From Propionibacteriaceae bacterium (GTDB lineage: Bacteria; Actinomycetota; Actinomycetes; Propionibacteriales; Propionibacteriaceae), in the NCBI GenBank assembly GCA_020438595.1, contig JAGQUI010000084.1:1-9330 (forward strand): a stretch of DNA of 9,330 nucleotides, given 5' to 3'. The position numbers were made by a program, and so were the translations under genes. Positions 1 to 5,363 of the stretch are shown here, piece after piece. How positions within the stretch are numbered: position 1 is the stretch's first letter; every line of letters begins with the position of its first letter. The notes under the pieces were generated by a model. It was not told the origin of the DNA and made no database searches. It saw nothing but the letters and a program-made list of their open reading frames with translations.

Positions 1-1226
1 CAGCAGAGCGTGAGCGCCTGCGCGGTCTTCGGCAGCGGCGTGAACGCCATGATCGGCACCTCCGAGCGCAGCCGGGCCAGCCGGTGCGGGGTGTCGCCCG
101 AGATCGTGAACGCGGCCAGGTACTTCGCCCCGACCCGCTCGGCCACCTCGACCGCGGCCTTGGAGATCACGCCCGAGGTCGTGTGCGGGTTCCAGTTCAG
201 CGGACGGATCTTGTCCAGGCCCTCGGCCTCGGTCCGGGTGATGATCCGGGCCATCACGTTCACCGCGTCGATGGCGTACTCCCCCACCGCCGTCTCGCCG
301 GACAGCATCACCGCGTCCGCGCCGTCGAGGATGGCGTTCGCGACGTCGGAGGCCTCGGCCCGGGTGGGCCGGTGGGCGGTGATCATCGACTCCAGCATCT
401 GGGTCGCCACGATCACCGGCTTCGCCCAGGCCCGGGCCGCGTCGATGATCCGCTTCTGGACGCCGGGCACCTCCTCCAGCGGCAGTTCGACGCCGAGGTC
501 GCCGCGGGCCACCATGAAGGCGTCGAAGGAGTCGATCACCTCGTACAGGTTCTCGATCGCCTGCGGCTTCTCCAGCTTCGCGATCACCGGGACGTGGCGG
601 TCCTCCTCGTCCATCACCTTCCGGACGGGCTCGATGTCGGAGGCGTTGCGGACGAAGGAGAGGGCGACCATGTCCACGCCGTGGCGCAGCGCCCAGCGCA
701 GGTCGCGCTCGTCCTTGTCGCTGAGCGCTGGCACGCTCACCGGCACACCGGGCAGGTTGATCCCCTTGTGGTCGGAGACCCGGCCGCCGACGACCACCTC
801 GGTGACCACGTCGGTGTCGGTGACCTCGACCGCCCGCAGTTCGATGGCGCCGTCGTTGATCAGGATCTGGTCACCGGGGTTCACGTCGGCGGTCAGCGTC
901 TTCAGGGTCGTGGACGCGCGCTGCGCGTCCCCGGGAACGTCGTCGGTCGTGATCACGAACCGGTCGCCGGCGGAGATGAACGCCTCGCCGTCGGTGAACT
1001 CGCCCAACCGGATCTTGGGGCCCTGCAGGTCGGCCAGGATGCCGACGGGACGACCGGCGACGCGCGCCGCATCCCGGATCCACTCGACGCGCTTGGCGTG
1101 GATCAGGTGGTCGCCGTGGCTCATGTTCAGGCGCGCGACGTTCATGCCGGCGTTGACGAGGTTGACGATGGCCTCCGCGGAGTCAGTCGCGGGGCCGATG
1201 GTGCACACAATTTTCGCTCTACGCAC
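1..1226 (-). CDS. pyk: Pyruvate kinase (C-terminus cut off by the window edge)
   Basis: Pyruvate kinase converts phosphoenolpyruvate and ADP to pyruvate and ATP, the last step of glycolysis, in the cytosol. The 408 visible codons begin MRRAKIVCTIGPATDS. They then show MNVARLNMSHG (residues 28-38, with the substrate-binding Arg32), LADLQGPKIRLG at the A/B domain junction, AKLEKP with catalytic Lys217, MVARGDLGVELP (238-249, metal-binding Glu/Asp region) and the later VATQMLES and LSGETA motifs. The B-domain cap lies at about 70-165, and the C domain begins near 340. The last visible residues are KTAQALTLC, so roughly 60-70 residues are missing against the usual 470-480. The start is GTG at 1226: it gives the family N-terminus and has AGGGTG 6 nt upstream. 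A GTG at 1235 is in frame but would overlap that site. The RluA-family gene stops 44 bp upstream, so pyk may be read from that operon, from its own promoter, or both. Confidence 0.97.
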   Translation of the reverse strand, partial: MRRAKIVCTIGPATDSAEAIVNLVNAGMNVARLNMSHGDHLIHAKRVEWIRDAARVAGRPVGILADLQGPKIRLGEFTDGEAFISAGDRFVITTDDVPGDAQRASTTLKTLTADVNPGDQILINDGAIELRAVEVTDTDVVTEVVVGGRVSDHKGINLPGVPVSVPALSDKDERDLRWALRHGVDMVALSFVRNASDIEPVRKVMDEEDRHVPVIAKLEKPQAIENLYEVIDSFDAFMVARGDLGVELPLEEVPGVQKRIIDAARAWAKPVIVATQMLESMITAHRPTRAEASDVANAILDGADAVMLSGETAVGEYAIDAVNVMARIITRTEAEGLDKIRPLNWNPHTTSGVISKAAVEVAERVGAKYLAAFTISGDTPHRLARLRSEVPIMAFTPLPKTAQALTLC

Positions 1227-1233
1227 GAACAGC

Positions 1234-1239
1234 ACCCTA
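1234..1239 (-). promoter_or_regulatory. Candidate -10 box of pyk (TAGGGT)
   Basis: On the minus strand TAGGGT fits the actinobacterial TANNNT -10 pattern and ends 7 nt before the pyk GTG. Transcription would then start at or next to the start codon and give a leaderless mRNA. I see no clear -35 box. The same bases also contain AGGGTG, which could instead act as a ribosome binding site on a read-through transcript from the upstream gene. The sequence alone cannot separate the two readings. Confidence 0.35.
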
Positions 1240-1270
1240 GCCGAACCAGCTGGGCGCTCCTGCGCAGGAC

Positions 1271-2185
1271 TCAGCCGCGGACGAGCTCCAGCGCTGCCCT
1301 GAGGTCGTCAGGGTACCCCGACCGGAACGTCACCGGCTCCCCTGTCCGCGGATGGACGAACCCGAGTTCGACCGCGTGCAGCCACTGCCGGGCCAGGCCC
1401 AGCCGGGCCGCCAGCACCGGGTCGCCGCCGTAGGTCGGGTCGCCCACGCACGGGTGCCGGATCGCCTGCATGTGCACCCGGATCTGGTGGGTGCGGCCGG
1501 TCTCCAGGTGCACCTCCAGCAGGGTCACTGCCGGGAACGCCTCCAGCATCCGGTAGTGGGTGACGCTGTGCCTGCCCCCCGCGATCACGGCCATCCGGTA
1601 GTCCGCCCCGGGGTGGCGTCCGATCGGCGCGTCGATCGTGCCCTCGAACGGGTCGGGATGGCCCTGCACGAGCGTGTGGTAGATCTTGCTCACCTCGCGG
1701 GACCGGAACGCCCGCTTCAGGGCGGTGTAGGCCGGCTCGCTCTTGGCGACGACCATCAGGCCCGAGGTGCCGACGTCCAGCCGCTGCACAATGCCCTGCC
1801 GCTCGGCCGCGCCCGAGGTCGAGATGCGGAAGCCGGCCGCGGCGAGGTGCTCGACCACGGAGGGCCCGTCCCAGCCCAGGCTCGGGTGGGCGGCGACACC
1901 GGCCGGCTTGTCCACCACGACCAGGTCGGCGTCGTCGTGGACGATGGTGATCCCGGCCACCTCCTTCGGCACCACCGAGACCGTCGGTGCCGTCGTCACC
2001 TCGACCTCGAGCAGGTCGCCGGCGCGGACGCGGTGGGACTTGCCCACCGGAGTGGAGTTCACCTGCACGCCCCCGGTCTCGGCGAGGTCACCGATCCGGC
2101 TGCGGGACAGCCCGGTCATCCGGGCGGCCGCCGCGTCGACGCGTTCCCCGTCCAGCCCGTCCGGCACCAGCCAGACGCTACTCAT
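1271..2185 (-). CDS. RluA/RluD-family 23S rRNA-type pseudouridine synthase with S4 domain
   Basis: This 304-residue enzyme isomerises uridine to pseudouridine in RNA. Family members with an N-terminal S4 domain (RluC/RluD type) modify 23S rRNA. The S4 RNA-binding domain is at about 12-65 ([17 protein letters not shown] onward). The catalytic domain follows, with [16 protein letters not shown] (about 87-102), [15 protein letters not shown] (134-148) carrying catalytic Asp137, and [10 protein letters not shown] (240-249). Length and motif order are complete, with no sign of decay. The ATG at 2185 overlaps the end of lspA by 8 bp. I see no good ribosome binding site before it, so translation is probably coupled to lspA. 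An rluD-like gene next to lspA is a common bacterial arrangement. The exact target uridines cannot be read from sequence, so I give no gene symbol. Confidence 0.95.
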   Translation of the reverse strand: MSSVWLVPDGLDGERVDAAAARMTGLSRSRIGDLAETGGVQVNSTPVGKSHRVRAGDLLEVEVTTAPTVSVVPKEVAGITIVHDDADLVVVDKPAGVAAHPSLGWDGPSVVEHLAAAGFRISTSGAAERQGIVQRLDVGTSGLMVVAKSEPAYTALKRAFRSREVSKIYHTLVQGHPDPFEGTIDAPIGRHPGADYRMAVIAGGRHSVTHYRMLEAFPAVTLLEVHLETGRTHQIRVHMQAIRHPCVGDPTYGGDPVLAARLGLARQWLHAVELGFVHPRTGEPVTFRSGYPDDLRAALELVRG

Positions 2186-2723
2186 CGCCCGCGTCGTCCC
2201 GGTCCTCGAGGCGGACGCCGGCCGGCGAGACCTTCGTGATCACCGTCAGCCAGATGATCATCACGGCCGCCGCGGTGATGCAGATGTCGGCGACGTTGAC
2301 GATGGCGAAGTACGGCAGCTGGATGAAGTCGACCACGTGGCCGCGCAGCGGTCCCGGCTCGCGGAACAGCCGGTCGGACAGGTTGCCAAGGATGCCCGCC
2401 AGCAGCAGGCCGATCGCGACCGCCCAGCCGGTGTGCCGGAGCTTCGGCAGGAACCAGAACAGCACCCCGACCAGGGCGATGATGCCGACGATCGAGATGA
2501 CCACCGTGAAGCTCTCGCCCATGCTGAACGCCGCGCCGGGGTTGCGGATCAGCTGCAACGTGACCACGCCGCCCAGCAGCGGGATCGGCCGGGCGGGATC
2601 GAGGTTGGCCAGGGCGAGCTGCTTGGTCGCCAGGTCGAGCCCCAGCCCCACCACCGCGATGCCGAGGCAGAGCGCGCGCAGGCGCCAGACCTGCGATCCG
2701 GTTGCGGACTCGGCTGCGGTCAC
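2178..2723 (-). CDS. lspA: Lipoprotein signal peptidase II (prolipoprotein signal peptidase)
   Basis: LspA is an inner-membrane aspartyl protease that cleaves the signal peptide of diacylglyceryl-modified prolipoproteins just before the lipid-modified Cys. From the GTG at 2723 it is 181 residues, normal for the family. Four membrane segments are visible: about 15-33, 71-91 ([13 protein letters not shown]), 100-113 and 141-160. Conserved boxes are DLATK (30-34), NPGAAFSMG (61-69), GNLSDR (113-118, catalytic Asp117) and NVADICI (143-149, catalytic Asp146). The tail after 165 is charged. The dksA-like gene stops 8 bp upstream and the RluA-family gene overlaps the 3' end by 8 bp, so the three genes look like one operon. 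The start is the weak point: GTG 2723 has no well-spaced ribosome binding site, and the nearest good one lies 17 nt away (see the separate entry). A GTG at 2768 is in frame but overlaps the upstream gene by 37 bp. Confidence 0.95.
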   Translation of the reverse strand: MTAAESATGSQVWRLRALCLGIAVVGLGLDLATKQLALANLDPARPIPLLGGVVTLQLIRNPGAAFSMGESFTVVISIVGIIALVGVLFWFLPKLRHTGWAVAIGLLLAGILGNLSDRLFREPGPLRGHVVDFIQLPYFAIVNVADICITAAAVMIIWLTVITKVSPAGVRLEDRDDAGDE

Positions 2724-2731
2724 CTCGCCGG

Positions 2732-3172
2732 CTATCGCCGCTCCTCCCGCTGCTTGCAGGCCACGCACATCGTCGCGCGGGGGAACACCTGGAGCCGGTC
2801 CTTGCCGATCGGCTGGCCGCACGACTCGCACGAGCCGTAGTTGCCGGCCTCGAACATGCGGTAGGCCAGCTGTGCCTGCTCGAGCATGTCGCGGGCGTTC
2901 TGGGCCAGGGACATCTCCTGGTCCCGCTCGAAGTTGGACGAACCCACGTCGGCGGGGTCACGGCCCGCTCCGTCGGAACCCTCCTCGAACAGGTCGGCCA
3001 GCCCGGCCTCGGCCACCTCGATGGCCCGCTCCATCCGCGCGATGTCGGCGAGCAGTTCCTGGCGGATCTCCTCGACCTCTTCCTCGGTCCAGGGATCCTC
3101 GCCCTCGGCAACGGGGATCGACACGCTCGGCGCGGATCCCGCCGCGGCCTGTCGGGTGTGCGTCGACGCCAT
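2732..3172 (-). CDS. DksA/TraR-family zinc-finger protein
   Basis: This 146-residue protein belongs to the DksA/TraR family, whose best-known members bind RNA polymerase through its secondary channel. A helical hairpin is visible from about 29 to 107 (EEEVEEIRQELLADIARMERAIE first), followed by a four-cysteine zinc site: C115-x2-C118-x17-C136-x2-C139. The hairpin tip lacks the DxxDxA signature of enterobacterial DksA. It has PADVGSSNFERDQEMSL instead, closer to the PAD-G-ER-E pattern I recall for Bacillus YteA/YocK-type members. A DksA-like action on stringent-response promoters should therefore not be assumed. The start is ATG 3172, preceded by AGAGGAG 6 nt upstream; a longer frame to 3238 has no such site. 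It sits downstream of a terminator and 8 bp before lspA, so it is probably the first gene of a dksA-like-lspA-RluA operon. The first 25 residues are Ala/Ser-rich and look disordered. Confidence 0.93.
   Translation of the reverse strand: MASTHTRQAAAGSAPSVSIPVAEGEDPWTEEEVEEIRQELLADIARMERAIEVAEAGLADLFEEGSDGAGRDPADVGSSNFERDQEMSLAQNARDMLEQAQLAYRMFEAGNYGSCESCGQPIGKDRLQVFPRATMCVACKQREERR
2741..2748 (-). promoter_or_regulatory. Strong Shine-Dalgarno (GGGAGGAG) at an unusual distance from lspA
   Basis: GGGAGGAG lies inside the last codons of the dksA-like gene on the minus strand. It is 17 nt from the best lspA start, GTG 2723, which is far for direct use. It is 5 nt from an ATA codon (2735-2733) in the lspA frame that overlaps the TAG stop of the upstream gene. 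It may serve re-initiation at GTG 2723, or mark a rare AUA start. Confidence 0.5.
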
Positions 3173-3178
3173 CGAAGA

Positions 3179-3185
3179 CTCCTCT
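3179..3185 (-). promoter_or_regulatory. Ribosome binding site that fixes the start of the dksA-like gene
   Basis: AGAGGAG on the minus strand is 6 nt upstream of ATG 3172, an ideal spacing. It excludes the upstream in-frame start at 3238, which would add 22 residues across this site. Confidence 0.8.
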
Positions 3186-3205
3186 GAGGTGATGCTTGAG
3201 CAGGG

Positions 3206-3211
3206 AGAGTA
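3206..3211 (-). promoter_or_regulatory. Weak candidate extended -10 for the dksA-like operon
   Basis: TACTCT preceded by TGG on the minus strand resembles an extended -10 element. It lies between the divIVA terminator and the dksA-like start, where a promoter is needed if termination is efficient. No -35 box at normal spacing is visible: a TTGTCC is 21 nt away. The call rests mainly on location. Confidence 0.25.
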
Positions 3212-3236
3212 CCACCTGCCCGGCAGGCCGCCGGAC

Positions 3237-3270
3237 AAAACGCCGGACGCCGCCCGAGGGCGGCGTCCGG
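3237..3270 (-). terminator. Intrinsic terminator after divIVA
   Basis: The arms 3243-3255 (CCGGACGCCGCCC on the plus strand) and 3258-3270 are perfect inverted repeats. In practice this gives a 12-bp GC-rich stem with a 4-nt loop. Read on the minus strand the stem is followed one or two bases later by four Ts (3240-3237). There is no T-run on the other side, so it works in the minus direction, behind divIVA. It separates the division genes from the dksA-like-lspA block. Confidence 0.85.
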
Positions 3271-3303
3271 TCGTGGTCGGTGGGGCTCAGACGCCAAGCG
3301 CCA

Positions 3304-3319
3304 CGCCCGCTTGCGGGCG
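3304..3319. repeat. Short perfect palindromic hairpin with a CGCTTGCG core (copy 1)
   Basis: CGCCCGC-TT-GCGGGCG forms a perfect inverted repeat (practical stem 6 bp, 4-nt loop). It lies between the divIVA stop and the terminator. It shares the central CGCTTGCG with a second palindrome 39 bp away. No T-run follows it in either direction, so it is not a classical terminator. Confidence 0.7.
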
Positions 3320-3342
3320 GGAAGCGCGAAGTCTTGACGAGT

Positions 3343-3358
3343 CCAGCGCTTGCGCTGG
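3343..3358. repeat. Short perfect palindromic hairpin with a CGCTTGCG core (copy 2)
   Basis: CCAGCGC-TT-GCGCTGG is a perfect inverted repeat starting 7 nt after the divIVA stop codon. It shares CGCTTGCG with the copy at 3304-3319, while its outer arms differ. In the divIVA mRNA it would be a 3'-UTR hairpin. Confidence 0.7.
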
Positions 3359-3365
3359 AGGAGGA

Positions 3366-4376
3366 TCAGTTCCCTTCGCTGAGCAGGGCATCCAGTCGCG
3401 GCGTGGCCGATTCCGGAGCCGGTTCGCTCAGGATCGCGGGGGTGTCGCCGGGCTCGATCGTGGCGTCCGAGAGCGCCTTGATCTGGCTCTGCAGGTGGTT
3501 GGACATGTTGGACCGGAACGACGACTCGAAACTGCGCAGGTGGTCGACCTTGGTGCGCAGTACGTCACGCTCCTGCTCCAGCGCGGTGAACAACTCGGCC
3601 CGACGCGTGTCGGCCTCGCCGTTGACCGCGTCCGCACGCTGCTGCGCCTCGGTGGTGACCTTCTCGGCGTTCACGCGGGCCTCGGACTCGATCCGGTCGG
3701 CGCGGGTGCGGGCGTCGGTGAGGGTCTCGTGCGCCTTCTTGTTGGCGTTGTCGATCACGCTCTCGGCCTCAGCCCTGGCCGAGGACACGATCCGCTGGGA
3801 CTCGACCTGCGCCTCGCCGACCAGCCGCTCGGACTGCTCGGTGGCCATCTGCAGCAGCCGGGTGACCGCGGGCGACGCCTCGGCCGAGGTGGTGACCACG
3901 ATGTTCTCGACCTTGCCGGTCGGCGCCGGGGGCTCCACCGGCTGCTGTGGGGCGGGCTGGCCCGCCGCGGCCTCGCCGGACTCCCGCAACTGGGCGACCT
4001 CGTTGCGCAGCGCGTCCCGCTCCGCCTGCACCGCGGCCAGTTCGCCGCGGGCCTGCTCGAGCTCCTGGGCACGCTGGGTGGCCTCGTCGGACTTCGCCTG
4101 GAGTTCGCCCTTCACGCCGTCGAGCTCGGCCTGGCGTCCCTGCAGGTCTGCCTTGAGCTTGTCGGCCTCCGCGGAGTCACCCGGCACGAAGATGCTGGAC
4201 GGTTCGCTGGAGCTGAGCGCCTCAATCTGCTGCTTGAGGGTGGCGTTCTCCTCGGTGAGCGCCGACAGCGTGGCCTCGACCTTGTCTACGAAGTTGTCGA
4301 CGTCGACGGGTTCGTAGCCGTTCCGCCGGGCCAGGTGGAAGCGGGTCTGGCGGACCTGCTCGAGGGTCAGGGTCAT
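3366..4376 (-). CDS. divIVA: DivIVA/Wag31 polar growth and cell-division scaffold protein
   Basis: In Actinobacteria DivIVA (Wag31) gathers at negatively curved membrane at the poles and septum and directs polar wall synthesis. This copy has 336 residues. The N-terminal lipid-binding domain is MTLTLEQVRQTRFHLARRNG plus YEPVDVDNFVDKVEATL, with Phe13 and Arg17/Arg18 at the membrane-tip position. A first coiled coil runs about 31-133, a Pro/Ala/Gln-rich break about 134-153, and a second long coiled coil about 170-300 ending in RSFESSFRSNMSNHLQSQI, the usual Wag31-type end. A 35-residue flexible tail follows. Length lies between Mycobacterium (about 260) and Streptomyces (about 400) homologues. 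ATG 4376 has GAGGTG 4 nt upstream. The gene follows yggT after 137 bp that carry a promoter candidate and is closed by a strong terminator, so it can be expressed as a single unit. Confidence 0.93.
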   Translation of the reverse strand: MTLTLEQVRQTRFHLARRNGYEPVDVDNFVDKVEATLSALTEENATLKQQIEALSSSEPSSIFVPGDSAEADKLKADLQGRQAELDGVKGELQAKSDEATQRAQELEQARGELAAVQAERDALRNEVAQLRESGEAAAGQPAPQQPVEPPAPTGKVENIVVTTSAEASPAVTRLLQMATEQSERLVGEAQVESQRIVSSARAEAESVIDNANKKAHETLTDARTRADRIESEARVNAEKVTTEAQQRADAVNGEADTRRAELFTALEQERDVLRTKVDHLRSFESSFRSNMSNHLQSQIKALSDATIEPGDTPAILSEPAPESATPRLDALLSEGN

Positions 4377-4399
4377 TGCTCACCTCACGATTCAGTTGC

Positions 4400-4421
4400 G
4401 GGGCCCGTTCCACCGGGCCCC
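4400..4421 (-). promoter_or_regulatory. GC-rich hairpin in the predicted divIVA 5' leader
   Basis: The arms 4400-4407 (GGGGCCCG on the plus strand) and 4414-4421 are perfect inverted repeats with a 6-nt loop. From the candidate promoter just upstream, the stem would begin about 8 nt from the mRNA 5' end and finish about 13 nt before the ribosome binding site at 4381-4386. No T-run follows in the minus direction. Its role is unknown; 5'-end protection or control of divIVA translation are possible. Confidence 0.6.
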
Positions 4422-4435
4422 GACAGGGCGCTCTC

Positions 4436-4465
4436 AGGCTAGTGCGAACGGAATGGGGAGTCCAA
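4436..4465 (-). promoter_or_regulatory. Candidate divIVA promoter (TTGGAC-N18-TAGCCT)
   Basis: On the minus strand TTGGAC (4465-4460) and TAGCCT (4441-4436) are 18 nt apart. This fits an actinobacterial housekeeping-sigma promoter with TANNNT at -10, although the -35 is only a partial match. The predicted transcript start is near 4429, giving a leader of about 53 nt. The same two hexamers recur upstream of ftsZ. Confidence 0.5.
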
Positions 4466-4513
4466 GCAGCGCGAATCAGCCACGGCGTAGGAGTAAACCC
4501 GAGGTCAAGACAT

Positions 4514-4789
4514 TCAGATCCAGCCCACGAGCACCAGGACCAGCACGAACAGGACGGTGAAGGCCGTGTCGAACGAGATGCCGCCCACCCGGATCGGCGG
4601 CAGGAACTTCCCCAGCAGGCGCAGCGGCGGGTCGGTCAGGGTGAGGACGAGTTCGGCGACCACCCGCAGCCCGCCCTGCGGCTCCCAGTCGCGCACGAAC
4701 AGGGGCACCCAGCCGAGCACGGCCCGGATGGTCAGCAGGGCGAGGAAGATGACCAGGGCCCCGTGGAGCAGAACGCCGATCAGGGCCAT
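4514..4789 (-). CDS. yggT: YggT-family small integral membrane protein
   Basis: This 91-residue protein has two hydrophobic helices, about 2-26 (ALIGVLLHGALVIFLALLTI) and about 72-90 (FDTAFTVLFVLVLVLVGWI). Between them is the YggT signature region with WVP near 27-29 and LTDPPLRLLGKFLPPI at 51-66. The family's function is not settled; in Gram-positive bacteria it sits in the ylm group beside sepF and divIVA, and links to division or envelope homeostasis have been proposed. ATG 4789 has AAAGGCG 5 nt upstream, overlapping the sepF stop, and the gap to sepF is 11 bp. It is therefore very likely co-transcribed with sepF. No terminator is visible behind it before the divIVA promoter region. Confidence 0.9.
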   Translation of the reverse strand: MALIGVLLHGALVIFLALLTIRAVLGWVPLFVRDWEPQGGLRVVAELVLTLTDPPLRLLGKFLPPIRVGGISFDTAFTVLFVLVLVLVGWI

Positions 4790-4800
4790 CGGATCGCCTT

Positions 4801-5274
4801 TCAGGACTGGTTGAAGAAGCCTCCGGCGAGACGCTCCTTGTCCTCGGCCGCCACGGTGACGTTGTGCGGCGAGAGCAGGAACACCTTGCTGGTGATGCGT
4901 TCAATGCTGCCACGCATGCCAAAGATCAGGCCGGCGGAGAAGTCGACCAGCCGCTTGGCGTCCGCGTCCTCCATGTCGCCCAGGTTCATGATCACCGGGA
5001 TGCCGTCGCGGAAGTTCTCGCCGATCGTGCGCGCCTCGTTGTAGGTGCGCGGGTGCACGGTGATGATCCGGTTGATGTCGGCGACCCTCGGGTGCTCGCG
5101 CGGGGGACGGCGGGTCTCCAGCTCGGTGACCGTCGCCGGCACCGCCCCGGCGTCCTCCGGATCGCTCTCGCCGACCTGTTCGGTGACCTCGTCGGAGCCC
5201 GGCTCGACCTCCGCGTAGTCGTTGTCGGACACCAGGCCCAGCCACACGGCCGCTTTCTTCAAGCGATCAGCCAT
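4801..5274 (-). CDS. sepF: SepF, membrane anchor of FtsZ
   Basis: SepF binds the FtsZ tail and tethers Z-ring filaments to the membrane. In Actinobacteria, which lack FtsA, it is the main anchor. The 157-residue product begins with an amphipathic helix, MADRLKKAAVWLGLV (1-15), the membrane-targeting segment. An acidic, Pro-containing linker follows (about 16-60), then the SepF core (about 64-152) with VHPRTYNEA, IMNLGDMEDADAKRLVDFSAGLIFG and VFLLSPHNVTVAAED. It ends FFNQS, as in other actinobacterial SepFs. ATG 5274 is chosen because AAAAGGGG lies 6 nt upstream and the amphipathic helix then sits at the N-terminus; an ATG at 5304 would bury it. The FtsZ tail it should bind is present in this window. 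No yggS/ylmE gene sits between pgeF and sepF. Confidence 0.97.
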   Translation of the reverse strand: MADRLKKAAVWLGLVSDNDYAEVEPGSDEVTEQVGESDPEDAGAVPATVTELETRRPPREHPRVADINRIITVHPRTYNEARTIGENFRDGIPVIMNLGDMEDADAKRLVDFSAGLIFGMRGSIERITSKVFLLSPHNVTVAAEDKERLAGGFFNQS

Positions 5275-5280
5275 CGTTTG

Positions 5281-5288
5281 CCCCTTTT
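5281..5288 (-). promoter_or_regulatory. Ribosome binding site that fixes the sepF start
   Basis: AAAAGGGG on the minus strand is 6 nt before ATG 5274. It rules out the longer in-frame start at ATG 5304, whose coding region would run through this site. Confidence 0.75.
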
Positions 5289-5307
5289 GTCTCACCGGTC
5301 CCAAACG

Positions 5308-5313
5308 ATGCTA
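5308..5313 (-). promoter_or_regulatory. Candidate -10 box upstream of sepF (TAGCAT)
   Basis: TAGCAT on the minus strand lies in the 89-bp gap between pgeF and sepF and matches TANNNT. It would place the transcript start near 5301, about 27 nt before the sepF ATG. No convincing -35 is visible 17-18 nt upstream, so this is tentative. Confidence 0.35.
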
Positions 5314-5363
5314 GCCGGACGGGCCGCCTGCACCCGGGAGGGCACGCCCCGACACGCCTCAAC

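Noticed and set aside
10..1302. Long plus-strand open frame (430 codons) opposite pyk
   Set aside because: It lies antisense to a well-conserved enzyme gene, has Ser/Arg/Thr-rich low-complexity composition and no family motif. High GC leaves antisense frames open by chance.
3359..3366. CCTCCTCC just after the divIVA stop as an anti-Shine-Dalgarno element pairing with the dksA-like ribosome binding site
   Set aside because: A strong terminator lies between the two, so they are unlikely to share one RNA, and such short C/T runs are common in this composition.
2886..4442. Long plus-strand open frame (518 codons) opposite divIVA
   Set aside because: It shadows the biased coiled-coil codons of divIVA, runs through the terminator and promoter regions, and is rich in Gly/Leu/Arg without motifs.
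5275..5304. ATG 5304 as an alternative sepF start
   Set aside because: It would add ten residues ahead of the membrane-binding helix and lacks a ribosome binding site; AAAAGGGG fits ATG 5274.
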